A stretch of DNA of 26,186 nucleotides, taken from a bacterium UBP3_UBA6266 (GTDB lineage Bacteria > Auribacterota > UBA6266). Below, one piece after another: positions 15,864 through 24,110 of the stretch. The translations under genes were made by a program, and so were the position numbers. Where the stretch lies: contig DJVC01000121.1 in assembly GCA_002440765.1 (NCBI GenBank), positions 4,550 to 30,735 of the forward strand, in the 5' to 3' direction. The number at the start of each line of letters is the position of its first letter. Within the stretch, counting starts at the first letter, position 1. The notes under the pieces were generated by a model that saw only the letters and a program-made list of their open reading frames with translations, searched no databases and had not been told where the DNA came from.

Positions 15864-18800
15864 ATGGTTTTTTCCGAAATATTTATACGCCGTCCCATAA
15901 TGACCGTTCTGGTTATTGTTTCCATATCTCTTTTCGGCATCGCGGCGTATTTTGCTCTTCCCATAAGTGATTTGCCGTCGGTAGATTATCCCGTGATAAC
16001 GGTCACTGTCGTATATCCCGGGGCTACGCCTTCGATAATGGCGTCTTCCTGCGCTTCGCCTCTTGAAGATGAATGTATGCAGATTCCCGGCCTTGAAACA
16101 ATCATTTCCGATAACACTCCCGGCTCGACCACAATAACCCTTAGTTTTGAACTCGATAAAAGTGTTGATTTGGCTGCGCCTGATGTTCAGGCGGCGATTT
16201 CCCGCGCGCAGAGCAACTTGCCTTCCGACCTGCCTCAACCGCCGACTTATGAAAAAACCAATCCTTCCGACCAGCCGATAATATATATCGTGCTCAGGTC
16301 GGAAACAATGACTCAGGGGGATTTGTACGACTACGCTCATAAAACAATCGGACAGAGAATCAACATGATAGAGGGAATTTCAAAGGTAGATATTTACGGC
16401 GCCAAGCGCGCCATAAGAGTATTGGTGGACCCCGACAAACTTGCTTATCTGGGGTTGGGCTTTGATGAGGTGGCTCAGGCGTTAAATACGGCCACTGTAA
16501 CAACCCCGGGTGGAGATTTAAACGGGAAATACAGGGCTTTTTCAATAGAACCTCAGGGACAGCTTGTCGAACCTTCTGAATACGAAGAACTGATAATTGC
16601 TTATAGGAATGACGCCCCGATACGGCTCAAAGATATCGGGAAGTGCGTTGACAGTATACAAAACGATGTCATAAATTTTATGTACGGAAACAGGGAAAAC
16701 GGAATAAAACCGGGGGTAATTTGTGTCGCCGCGACTCGTTCTTCCGGCGCCAACACAGTGGCTCTGTCGCAAAAAGTGCGCGATCTTCTTGATGAAATAA
16801 AACCAACGCTGCCCGGCGCGCTGGAAGTAAATATATTTTATGATCAGGCAATCCAGATAAAAGAATCTGTCAACGACGTTAAAACCACTATAGTTATAGC
16901 GCTTGGCCTTGTTATGTTAATTATTTTTGTTTTTCTCGGCCGCGTTACAGATACGCTTGTTCCTTCAATGGTTTTGCCTACAACACTTTTGTGGACATTT
17001 CTGGTCATGTTAGCGGCCGGGTTCAGCCTTGACAACCTTTCTCTTATGGCGCTTACCCTGTCTGTCGGGTTTCTTGTTGATGACGCCATAGTTGTGCTTG
17101 AAAATACCGTTCGTCATATCCAGGCCGGCAAAAAACCGTTTGAAGCCGCTATAAAAAGCATGAAGGAGATTACCGGCACGGTTATATCGACAAGTTTTGC
17201 CCTGATAACAGTCTTTATACCGCTTGTCTTTATGGGCGGCGTTGTAGGTCGCAATTTCAAGGAATTTGCCTTAACGGTTGTTTTTGCCATTATATGTTCC
17301 ACCATCATAGCTTTAACTCTGACCCCGATGATGTGCGCCAGAATGCTTCAAAGCGCTAAAGACACCAAAACCGGACTGGAAAAATTTACCGATAAATTTG
17401 TGGGAAAGCTTGTCAGCAGTTATATAGGGCCCCTCAAGTGGGTTTTGTCGCACCGTTATACGGCGCTCTGGGGAGGGATAGGGTGTATTGCGGGAATTTT
17501 GTGGCTTTTTTCAACTCTTCCCAAAACATTTATGCCGATCGGAGACAGCGGACTTTTTTACGGGCAGATGCAGGCTCTTCTGGGAACATCAACGGAAGAA
17601 ATACGGTTTTTCCAGGATAAAGTGAACGATATAATTGTCGAACACCCGGCCGTTGAAAGCCTTTTTACCGTGACGGGCAAGCAAACCGGCGCAGACCAAA
17701 GCACCGGTATGGTTGTAGCGACCCTAAAACCCTTAAGTGAAAGGAAACCGATAGAGCAGGTTGTCCAGGAAATCAACAGATCTCTTATGCGGCTTTCAGA
17801 TTTAGGGTTTGTTTATCTTATGCCGAAACCTTCTCTTGAATTAAGCGCCGGCGCCGAAAGCACCGCCGCGGGAAGCCAGTATTCGTATGTCTTATCGGGG
17901 CAGAACCGGGATGAAGTATATGACGCCGCGGCAGAAATACAGGAGAAAATGGAAGAGCTCCCGTATTTTTCTGGAATTCAAAGCAGTGTAAAAATTGATT
18001 TGCCCAGGTTGAATATTAATATTAACCGTGACCGGGCTTCTTCTCTCGGAATTACCGCCGCAGATATTGAAAACACGCTTCTTTACGCGTTTGCAAAAGG
18101 CAAAACAACCCTGTATCTTACCGATATAGACCAGTACTGGGTTATGCTTGAATCGATTGATGAATTCAGAAGGGAACCGCAGGATCTTACACACATATAT
18201 GTCCGCTCAAAAACTACGAATAAACTTGCCCCTCTGAGCGTTATTGCCGAATGGGAACAGGATGTCAGCCCTCAGAACGTTCCCCATCATAATCAACTGA
18301 ACGCTGCCACGATTTCATATAACCTTGCGCCGGGAGTTGCTCTCGGAGATGCGACGAAGGCGATTAACCGGCTCTCTTCCCGGATATTGCCCCCGGGCGT
18401 TATGGGACAGATGCAGGGCCAGGCCCAGGAGTTTGAAGAAGCCGTGAAAAGCCTGGCGGTGCTGATGATTATCGCGGTATTCATAATGTATGTTATCCTC
18501 GGCATTTTATATGAAAGCTATATCCACCCTTTAACTGTCCTGACAACACTGCCTCCGGCGGCTTTCGGAGGATTGATGACGCTCTTTCTGTTTAAAGCGG
18601 AACTTTCTCTCTACGCTTATATCGGTATTTTTATGCTGTTGGGTATTGTGTCTAAGAACGGGATTATGATGGTTGACTTCGCTAAGCAGAATATGGAAGA
18701 AGAAAGCATGAATGCTTCTGACGCGATATTCAATGCCTGCAAAACAAGGTTCCGCCCTATTCTTATGACCGGTGTTTCAACGATAATAGGGGCTATGCCT

Positions 18801-19013
18801 ATCGCGCTCGGTTTCGGCGCCGACGGAGCCGCCAGACGGCCGCTTGGTTTGATTATTGTCGGGGGGCTTGCTTTCGCCCAGGTTGTGACATTGTTTATTA
18901 CGCCGGGGCTCTTCCTTTATATGCAGGACATTCAGGAAAAATTCCTCGATAAATTCGAGCTGTCCAAGTCCGACGCGAAGAGGAAACAGGAAGAAAAAAT
19001 TTTACAGCAGTGA
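15864..19013 (+). CDS. RND multidrug efflux pump (HAE1/AcrB-like)
   Basis: This 1049-residue protein is the usual length for an HAE1 pump of the inner membrane. The N-terminus IFIRRPIMTVLVIVS is the classic start. Proton-relay aspartates D406-D407 lie in TM4 (VGFLVDDAIVVLEN), and the relay lysine is K931 in GIVSKNGIMMVDFA. Porter-domain landmarks such as YPGATP and DVQAAISRAQSNLP are present, and the last helices end in FGADGAARRPLGLIIVGGLAF. It would exchange protons for drugs, bile-like compounds or other amphiphiles, taking substrate from the periplasm. The closest feel is MdtB/MdtC or MexF-like, but the substrate is unknown. It ends the operon; a weak hairpin lies in the 36-base gap before the convergent Dus gene. 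Confidence 0.95.
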   Translation: MVFSEIFIRRPIMTVLVIVSISLFGIAAYFALPISDLPSVDYPVITVTVVYPGATPSIMASSCASPLEDECMQIPGLETIISDNTPGSTTITLSFELDKSVDLAAPDVQAAISRAQSNLPSDLPQPPTYEKTNPSDQPIIYIVLRSETMTQGDLYDYAHKTIGQRINMIEGISKVDIYGAKRAIRVLVDPDKLAYLGLGFDEVAQALNTATVTTPGGDLNGKYRAFSIEPQGQLVEPSEYEELIIAYRNDAPIRLKDIGKCVDSIQNDVINFMYGNRENGIKPGVICVAATRSSGANTVALSQKVRDLLDEIKPTLPGALEVNIFYDQAIQIKESVNDVKTTIVIALGLVMLIIFVFLGRVTDTLVPSMVLPTTLLWTFLVMLAAGFSLDNLSLMALTLSVGFLVDDAIVVLENTVRHIQAGKKPFEAAIKSMKEITGTVISTSFALITVFIPLVFMGGVVGRNFKEFALTVVFAIICSTIIALTLTPMMCARMLQSAKDTKTGLEKFTDKFVGKLVSSYIGPLKWVLSHRYTALWGGIGCIAGILWLFSTLPKTFMPIGDSGLFYGQMQALLGTSTEEIRFFQDKVNDIIVEHPAVESLFTVTGKQTGADQSTGMVVATLKPLSERKPIEQVVQEINRSLMRLSDLGFVYLMPKPSLELSAGAESTAAGSQYSYVLSGQNRDEVYDAAAEIQEKMEELPYFSGIQSSVKIDLPRLNININRDRASSLGITAADIENTLLYAFAKGKTTLYLTDIDQYWVMLESIDEFRREPQDLTHIYVRSKTTNKLAPLSVIAEWEQDVSPQNVPHHNQLNAATISYNLAPGVALGDATKAINRLSSRILPPGVMGQMQGQAQEFEEAVKSLAVLMIIAVFIMYVILGILYESYIHPLTVLTTLPPAAFGGLMTLFLFKAELSLYAYIGIFMLLGIVSKNGIMMVDFAKQNMEEESMNASDAIFNACKTRFRPILMTGVSTIIGAMPIALGFGADGAARRPLGLIIVGGLAFAQVVTLFITPGLFLYMQDIQEKFLDKFELSKSDAKRKQEEKILQQ

Positions 19014-19049
19014 ATTTTGCCGGAAACTGGTTTTTTGCCTTCGGCTGTT

Positions 19050-20018
19050 TTATTGCGACAGGACTTTTAATTCTTCTATGACCGCGAGCATATCTTCGAC
19101 GGTATTTGCTTTTAAGGATTTTTCCCTGAGAGATTTTACTTTTTTAAAATTCCGCGAATACCACGCGAAGAATTTCCGGAACACAGCCGCGCCTTTTTTA
19201 CCGCCGTAGAAATTTTTCAGGAGGTTTAAATGTTCTTTCATAGTATTTATTATTTCAGTTACCTCCGGAGGAGCCGGAAGCACGCCTTTTTTCAGGTATT
19301 TTTCCGTTACTTCGAAAATCCACGGGTTGCCCAGAGCGCCTCTTGCTATCGTAACGGCGTCACACCCTGTCTCATCAAACATTTTTTTTATCATCTGCGG
19401 GTTTACATTGTCTCCGCTGGCTATAACGGGTATCCGGACCGATTTTTTCACTTCCTTTATGATTGAATAATCGACTTTTCCCGCATAGCCCTGGACTTTG
19501 GTCCGGCCGTGCAGGAAAATGGCTTTTGCTCCCGCTTTTTCCGCCTGCGCGGCGATATAGACCGCGTTGATATTTCCTTCATCCCACCCGGAACGTATTT
19601 TTAGGGTTACGGGGACATCTGTGTTTTCAATGACAACCGACAACTGCTCTATCAGTTTGGCGGGATTTTTCAGCAGGCCGGCACCTTTGTCTTTTGAGGA
19701 TACTTTTCCCACCGGACATGCGGCGTTAAAATCTAATATATCAAATGGAAAAATTTTAAGCATTTTTAATGAATCTTTCAGAATGGCGGGTTCATCACCC
19801 AAGATTTGCACTCCCAGCGGGGTGTCGTCTCTGTTGGATTCAAGCATTTTCAGAGTATTTCTGTTTTTATAATACATGGCCCGCGCGCTTATCATTTCGG
19901 TAAAAGCGAATTTGCACCCGTGTTTTCTTGAGATTAAACGGAACGGCAGATTGCTGACTCCGGCGAGAGGAGCCAGTATAAGACGTGAATTAATGGTGAT
20001 ATTGCCTATTTTTAACAT
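19050..20018 (-). CDS. dusB: tRNA-dihydrouridine synthase (DusB-like)
   Basis: This 322-residue flavoenzyme would reduce uridines of tRNA to dihydrouridine. The N-terminal TIM barrel has ILAPLAGVSNLPFR (FMN site), FTEMISA and GVQILGDEP. The catalytic cysteine lies in DFNAACPVGKV, where most members have NMGCP. Further signatures are VTLKIRSGW, LHGRTKVQGYAG, VIASGDNVNP and TIARGALGNPWIF. The C-terminal helical tRNA-binding domain is complete (FYGGKKGAAVFRKFFAWY). It matches the bacterial DusB branch best. No Shine-Dalgarno site is evident. It is a single minus-strand gene, divergent from the small secreted protein at 20084. Confidence 0.93.
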   Translation of the reverse strand: MLKIGNITINSRLILAPLAGVSNLPFRLISRKHGCKFAFTEMISARAMYYKNRNTLKMLESNRDDTPLGVQILGDEPAILKDSLKMLKIFPFDILDFNAACPVGKVSSKDKGAGLLKNPAKLIEQLSVVIENTDVPVTLKIRSGWDEGNINAVYIAAQAEKAGAKAIFLHGRTKVQGYAGKVDYSIIKEVKKSVRIPVIASGDNVNPQMIKKMFDETGCDAVTIARGALGNPWIFEVTEKYLKKGVLPAPPEVTEIINTMKEHLNLLKNFYGGKKGAAVFRKFFAWYSRNFKKVKSLREKSLKANTVEDMLAVIEELKVLSQ

Positions 20019-20083
20019 AGCCGGTTGCCATAAAAGACGTTTTATTGTATCATAATATGCCGGTGATTATTTAAGGAGATTAA

Positions 20084-20323
20084 ATGAAAAAGATTATATT
20101 AGCGCTTATTTTTATGTTGGTGATTTCGGGGAGTGTGTATGCCGTGGAAAACAGGTGCAGAAAACTTCAAAGCGAAGATTCCGGCGGAATTCATAATAAA
20201 GGCAATATGACCGCAAAAACCTATAAGGGCTATGCGGTCGCGAATAGTTCAAAGTCCCGCAAAAGAACGCAGCAGCAGGTTATGGAAAGAAGGACTTTGA
20301 GGCGCAGTATGCGCGATGAGTAA
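20084..20323 (+). CDS. small basic secreted protein, unknown
   Basis: This 79-residue product has an almost ideal signal peptide: MKK, a hydrophobic core IILALIFMLVISG, and a likely cut after VYA (residue 20). The mature part of about 59 residues has no strong predicted core. It is rich in Lys, Arg, Ser and Gln, ending in a strongly basic stretch (ERRTLRRSMRDE), and may bind nucleic acid, polyanions or the envelope. It has one cysteine near the mature N-terminus. AAGGAG seven bases before the ATG is one of the better ribosome sites here, which argues for a real gene. Not recognised as a known family. Confidence 0.65.
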   Translation: MKKIILALIFMLVISGSVYAVENRCRKLQSEDSGGIHNKGNMTAKTYKGYAVANSSKSRKRTQQQVMERRTLRRSMRDE

Positions 20324-20330
20324 CCCGGAA

Positions 20331-20591
20331 TCAGGCCGCTTCCGCAATCCGTTTGTTTCTGTGATAAATACCGATATCCACGGAAACCATAAGTATGTTC
20401 AGTATAAAAAGTACGATTATCACGTTATAATTATAAAACAGCTTGTAAATAGCCCCGGAAATATACCCCAGAAGTATTATATATAGGAATGCCGGGCTTT
20501 TCCCTTCGTTCCTTCCTGATTTGTAGGATTTCCATATAGAGACAGGCCACGCGGCTCCGAAACATATAAGCATAATAGCTTCGAATATCAT
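20331..20591 (-). CDS. small three-TM protein, PQ-loop/SemiSWEET-like
   Basis: This 86-residue protein has three hydrophobic helices at about 2-18, 34-52 and 57-75, the layout of a half-SWEET or PQ-loop unit. The first helix holds AWPVSIWKSYKSG, which resembles the PQxxxxxxKTKS motif but has PV in place of PQ. It could dimerise into a sugar or small-solute carrier; this assignment is tentative. GGAG ten bases before the ATG is the ribosome site. It follows the AsmA-like gene by 17 bases on the same strand and is probably the last gene of that run. Confidence 0.62.
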   Translation of the reverse strand: MIFEAIMLICFGAAWPVSIWKSYKSGRNEGKSPAFLYIILLGYISGAIYKLFYNYNVIIVLFILNILMVSVDIGIYHRNKRIAEAA

Positions 20592-20608
20592 GAGGCTTTC
20601 TCCGGGGG

Positions 20609-21940
20609 TTATTTGAAAAGGGACTTAAGCTTGTCGACTGTGCTGTCTTTTATGTCCTGCGAAGAGCTTTCCTCTTGTGCCGCCGGCGCGGCGGGTTCGG
20701 ATTTTTTATCGAATAACCCTTTAAAGTAATTTTCACCCTGTTTTTTCAGGTTTTCCGTGATATTCGATAAATAGGGCTTGATTATCTCAAGCAGTGATTC
20801 CTCAAAGCCCTTGAACTCGGGCTTCTCGGTGGTGCCGGTAATCTTGAACTTCAGTTCGAGCGGATTAACCTGGTTTGCGGCATCGCAGATAACCGGCAGG
20901 GGAATCATATTTATGGTCATGTCCGCGGTATTGCGCGGAGAAATTTCATGGCCGCTCAACCTCAGTGAATTTTCCGAAGCAAGGACAATACCGGTTATTT
21001 TTGTTTCGGAATCAATATCGAGCTTCCCTTTATTTATTATTACCGGCAGTGAATCCTCAAATATGAAACTTACGGAAGGGATATCAATTTCATTTGCTTT
21101 TAAGGCTATATCTGTTTTGTCAAGCCCGGTTTGCCTGTAATGGAAAATGAATTTACCGGCAGCCACACCGTTTTTGTTAACGAGACCTTTAAGTCTTAGC
21201 TCCCTGAAGGCAGCCCCGTTAACAGTATCGATTCCTATGCCGCCCGCTTTTATCTCGGCATTTTTGAAGTCGACAGACTGTCTTCCCGCGTCTTCAAGGT
21301 GCAGAGAAGCGTTATGTATATGCGCGGTCTTTATCTCTATCAGATAGTTATCCTCAGGTTTTTTAAAAGTTACAAACCTCCCCTTGGGAAGGGGCGTTAC
21401 TTCTCTCACGACAGTTTTGGATTTTTCTTTCTGTGCTGCCTTCTCATCCGGTTTTTTGTCTGATGGTTCCTTTTTGATTTTGTCATAGATTTTGGAAAAC
21501 AGGTCTTTTTTCCCCTTTATCTGTTCTAAAGCAGATATTTTTTCAGCCTTTTCCGGTTTTTTCGTGATGTTCTGTATATTGAAACTTCCGTCCGGCTCGC
21601 CTTTAAGGTTTATCTCGGCATCGGATATACTCAGCCTGCCGACAGATATTCTTTTTGCGAGAAGAGCGAGGGGACTTAACCTCAGGGACGCTTTCGGCAC
21701 AAAGATTATCCTCTCTTTTTCATTTTCGGGGTCGAATATTTTTATATCCGAGAAGGAGCAGGACAGTGTGAGAGGCCATACGTTTATTTTACCGATAGAT
21801 ATTTTAGCGTCACTATTCTGATTTATTTTATGGATGATAAATTTACCCGCCGCGGGGGAAATGAGCAATCCCACCGCAAAATGCGCCACCAGCAGGACAA
21901 TTAATATAATGGATATCCCTTTTATATTTATGATTTTCAT
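20609..21940 (-). CDS. AsmA/DUF748-like envelope protein
   Basis: This 443-residue protein has one N-terminal membrane helix (residues 9-27) followed by a periplasmic domain. It carries AsmA/DUF748 features: KISIGKINVWPLTLSCSFSDIKIFDP, then PKASLRLSPLALLAKRISVGRLSISDAEINL. A Lys/Glu-rich low-complexity linker lies at about 125-175, then a second beta-rich half (ALKANEIDIPSVSFIFEDSLPV). A C-terminal tail PAAPAAQEESSSQD ends near residue 435. Family members form long hydrophobic grooves, and several move lipid between membranes. It starts one base after the stop of the TIGR03546-like gene, and the pair should act together at the envelope. Confidence 0.78.
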   Translation of the reverse strand: MKIINIKGISIILIVLLVAHFAVGLLISPAAGKFIIHKINQNSDAKISIGKINVWPLTLSCSFSDIKIFDPENEKERIIFVPKASLRLSPLALLAKRISVGRLSISDAEINLKGEPDGSFNIQNITKKPEKAEKISALEQIKGKKDLFSKIYDKIKKEPSDKKPDEKAAQKEKSKTVVREVTPLPKGRFVTFKKPEDNYLIEIKTAHIHNASLHLEDAGRQSVDFKNAEIKAGGIGIDTVNGAAFRELRLKGLVNKNGVAAGKFIFHYRQTGLDKTDIALKANEIDIPSVSFIFEDSLPVIINKGKLDIDSETKITGIVLASENSLRLSGHEISPRNTADMTINMIPLPVICDAANQVNPLELKFKITGTTEKPEFKGFEESLLEIIKPYLSNITENLKKQGENYFKGLFDKKSEPAAPAAQEESSSQDIKDSTVDKLKSLFK

Positions 21941-21941
21941 A

Positions 21942-22481
21942 TCAATACAGGCTTCTCGCTTTGTCTACCAGCGCTCCCAGTTTAACGGCAATCGGCATCT
22001 TTTTGATGAATTTTACAAACTTTGATTCTTTTATTTTTACGAAATAGCTGTCTCTTAACAGTAAAAACCCTTTTTTACCGGCAATATAGACCGGGATAGC
22101 CAATATTATGGAGAAGGCTAATCCGCCCGCTACCAGCGTGTTGTTGAGCTGTAACAATGCCAGTACGGGCAAATGGGTTAACCAGCTCCAGAACGATGTA
22201 AGAAATTGCGCGTCTATCAGCAAAGCGCCCCCCAGCCGGTCTGTAAGTTTATATATTCCCGCGACGTATAAAAGTTTGAATAACGGGAGGATAAGCATTG
22301 CAGCCAGGCGGTTGATTTTGAACAGGAAGAAAAACAGGAAAAGGACAATTGCCATGGGGCCGTTTAAAGGGATAAAACCCATAAACATGCTTAAACATAT
22401 ACCCGCCGCTACTTCAGACGGCGAGGTATTGGAATCGAAAAGCCTTACGATTTTTACGGGAAGTCTGACAAAAGGTATCAT
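21942..22481 (-). CDS. TIGR03546/DUF2062-like membrane protein
   Basis: This 179-residue inner-membrane protein has four to five hydrophobic helices. The N-terminal part NTSPSEVAAGICLSMFMGFIPLNGP matches the DUF2062 pattern (SPxxxAxGxAxGxFxGxxP), and the overall shape fits what I recall as TIGR03546. Genes of that group tend to sit beside an AsmA-like gene (TIGR03545), as here. The function is unknown; an envelope-lipid role is inferred from the partner. GAGG lies five bases before the ATG and is caught in two competing hairpins. The STAS gene precedes it by 42 bases. Confidence 0.75.
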   Translation of the reverse strand: MIPFVRLPVKIVRLFDSNTSPSEVAAGICLSMFMGFIPLNGPMAIVLFLFFFLFKINRLAAMLILPLFKLLYVAGIYKLTDRLGGALLIDAQFLTSFWSWLTHLPVLALLQLNNTLVAGGLAFSIILAIPVYIAGKKGFLLLRDSYFVKIKESKFVKFIKKMPIAVKLGALVDKARSLY

Positions 22482-22496
22482 AATACCTCATGGTAT
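22473..22496 (-). promoter_or_regulatory. overlapping inverted repeats at a start codon
   Basis: On the minus strand ATACC-atga-GGTAT (22496-22483) overlaps AGGTAT-tatg-ATACCT (22488-22473). The two hairpins share the GGTAT arm and cannot form together. The second puts the ATG at 22481 in its loop and pairs the GAGG ribosome site. Confidence 0.4.
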
Positions 22497-22523
22497 AGCA
22501 GTTTTTCTGCATAGTCAAAGAAA

Positions 22524-22817
22524 TTATCTTATGTCCAGCACGTTCTCCAGATTTGATATGTTAAACACTTTTTTCACCGCTTCCCGGCAGTTTATTATAA
22601 GAAAATTATTCTTCCCGAGTTCTTTCGCGGTTTTCACACAGATTCTCAGGAAATGGGAAGCTATATAATTTACTTTCTCAAGGTCAAAAACAACCGGCAT
22701 TTTCGCTTCCCTGATTTTTTCGAAAAGGCCTTCTTCCCATTTGATGCAGTTAGTACTGTCGAGCCTGTGTGAAAAAGAACAGACAAGTTTTCCGTTTTCG
22801 ATTTTGTAGCCAACCAT
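22524..22817 (-). CDS. STAS-domain (anti-sigma-factor-antagonist-like) protein
   Basis: The 97-residue product is a single STAS domain. An initial strand pair (YKIENGKLVCSFSHRLD) is followed by the central VVFDLEKVNYIASHFLRICV, where the serine of IASHF occupies the phosphorylatable position of SpoIIAA-like proteins. Then come IINCREAVKKVFNISNLENVL, the usual last helix. Such domains switch partner proteins by serine phosphorylation, but no kinase, phosphatase or sigma factor is in view. I chose ATG 22817 because GGAGG lies eight bases upstream; a TTG at 22832 in the same frame would put the ribosome site inside the gene. It probably heads the minus-strand run down to 20331. Confidence 0.83.
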   Translation of the reverse strand: MVGYKIENGKLVCSFSHRLDSTNCIKWEEGLFEKIREAKMPVVFDLEKVNYIASHFLRICVKTAKELGKNNFLIINCREAVKKVFNISNLENVLDIR

Positions 22818-22870
22818 GTTTGATGCCTCCAATCGGTTATTGATATTACAGAGAAAACAGGGAAAAGGAA

Positions 22871-23437
22871 TTAATCAATAATATCAAGTTTTTTATTAAA
22901 CCTTTGTTCTTTATTTATATTTCTCAATTTATCGATATATTTGAGAAATGATGTTTTGTTGCCTTTCTCAGCCAGTATGTTGCCATCCCGGTCCTGTACG
23001 AAAACCAGGTACCCGTTATATTTTACGCCGAAGCGGGCGGCCTTATTGTCGTCATACGAAAGTTCTATGGGGTTGCCCTTGAAGCTGTGCTCTTTTCCTC
23101 TCGGAAGGCCGAAAGACGAAGTCGCCTTGTCGAGCAATACATATTCGTTTGATGTTACGTATTTCCCGACAACATATAATTCGGCGTTTAAGTTTTCAAG
23201 GTCTTTGCTGAAGTCTTTGTTCCTGATTTTCACGGTGAATTCGAACGTCTGCTGGCGGTTGTCGTAGTCGCTCCCGTCGAGAGAATCGGACTTGCTTTTT
23301 GTAACGACGATTTCAAGGTTGGGGCGCATCAGCGCGCTGGGAGATACAGCGAAAGCATTATGCTTCGGGCTGCCCGTGAGGACAGAGAACAATACGACTA
23401 GAAAAGAGAAAAATGCCAAACGAACCATAACGGTCAT
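22871..23437 (-). CDS. secreted beta-rich protein, unknown
   Basis: This 188-residue exported protein has a signal peptide in the first 30 residues (LAFFSFLVVLFSVLTG, then a cut near AFA). The mature part begins LEIVVTKSKSDSLDGSDYDNR and continues as alternating strands (QTFEFTVKIRN, AELYVVGKYV, GVKYNGYLVFVQDRDGNIL). This looks like a single immunoglobulin-like sandwich. I have the impression that similar proteins are common in PVC-group genomes, but I know no function. ATG 23437 has no ribosome site and is preceded directly by TATAAA; ATG 23428 is an alternative start. The next minus-strand gene (eda-like) ends 45 bases upstream of it. Confidence 0.7.
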   Translation of the reverse strand: MTVMVRLAFFSFLVVLFSVLTGSPKHNAFAVSPSALMRPNLEIVVTKSKSDSLDGSDYDNRQQTFEFTVKIRNKDFSKDLENLNAELYVVGKYVTSNEYVLLDKATSSFGLPRGKEHSFKGNPIELSYDDNKAARFGVKYNGYLVFVQDRDGNILAEKGNKTSFLKYIDKLRNINKEQRFNKKLDIID

Positions 23438-23482
23438 TTTATACCATCTGTGTGATGAAATAAAAAGAAAAAATAAACAAGG

Positions 23483-24103
23483 CTATTCATAGGCGCTGAT
23501 AAGAGATTCTATGTTTTTCCTTATTTCTTCAAACCGGCTGCCTTTTATCAGGTCTTTTCTGAAAATGCTTGTCCCGAAAGCGACGGCAGACGCTCCGCAG
23601 GCGAAAAATTCTTTTATGCTGTTTTTGTCCACGCCGCCGCAGGCTAAAAGTTCTATATCATCAAATGGGGCTTTTATTTCCCTGAAGTAAGCCGGGCCGA
23701 AGAGTTTTGCGGGAAACACTTTTACCATCGAAGCTCCGGCCGACCACGCATCGTATATTTCCTGCGGAGTCAGGGCGCCGGGAAATACAGGAATATCGTT
23801 TTTTACGCAGTACTCCACCACATCATTTATCAGGACAGGGAGAACTATAAATGTGGCGCCGGCGTCTAATGCCGAGTGCAGGTCGGCAGAAGTAAGTACG
23901 GTACCCGCCCCTACAGTCAGGCGGCCTTTGGACAGGTTGTTTATTCGGCTGATTATGCCGGCGGCGCCTTTTGTGTTCATCGCGACTTCGATTGTCTTGA
24001 GCCCGGATAATATAATTTGCTCAGTCAGGGGTTCTATCGAATCTTTTTCAATCCCGCGCAGTATCCCCATAATAGGGAGTTGCTTGAATTCTTTTAGATT
24101 CAT
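23483..24103 (-). CDS. eda: KDPG/KHG-type 2-keto-3-deoxy aldolase
   Basis: This 206-residue class I aldolase is of normal length. The Schiff-base lysine is K128 in SMVKVFPA, the catalytic glutamate is E39 in TIEVAMNT, and R16 in GILRG sits at the phosphate/substrate site. VGAGTVL, PVFPGALTP and the closing ACGGV with ASAVAFGTSIF are further signatures. It would split a 2-keto-3-deoxy sugar acid to pyruvate plus an aldehyde or triose phosphate. No edd or sugar-acid dehydratase is in the window, so the substrate may not be KDPG itself. It starts eight bases after the stop of the DRE-TIM aldolase and must share its transcript. Confidence 0.88.
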   Translation of the reverse strand: MNLKEFKQLPIMGILRGIEKDSIEPLTEQIILSGLKTIEVAMNTKGAAGIISRINNLSKGRLTVGAGTVLTSADLHSALDAGATFIVLPVLINDVVEYCVKNDIPVFPGALTPQEIYDAWSAGASMVKVFPAKLFGPAYFREIKAPFDDIELLACGGVDKNSIKEFFACGASAVAFGTSIFRKDLIKGSRFEEIRKNIESLISAYE

Positions 24104-24110
24104 AATGAAA

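Noticed and set aside
19014..19049. Terminator between the RND pump and the Dus gene
   Set aside because: GCCGGAA/TTCGGC needs a bulge and a long loop, and the following T-run is short; too weak to list.
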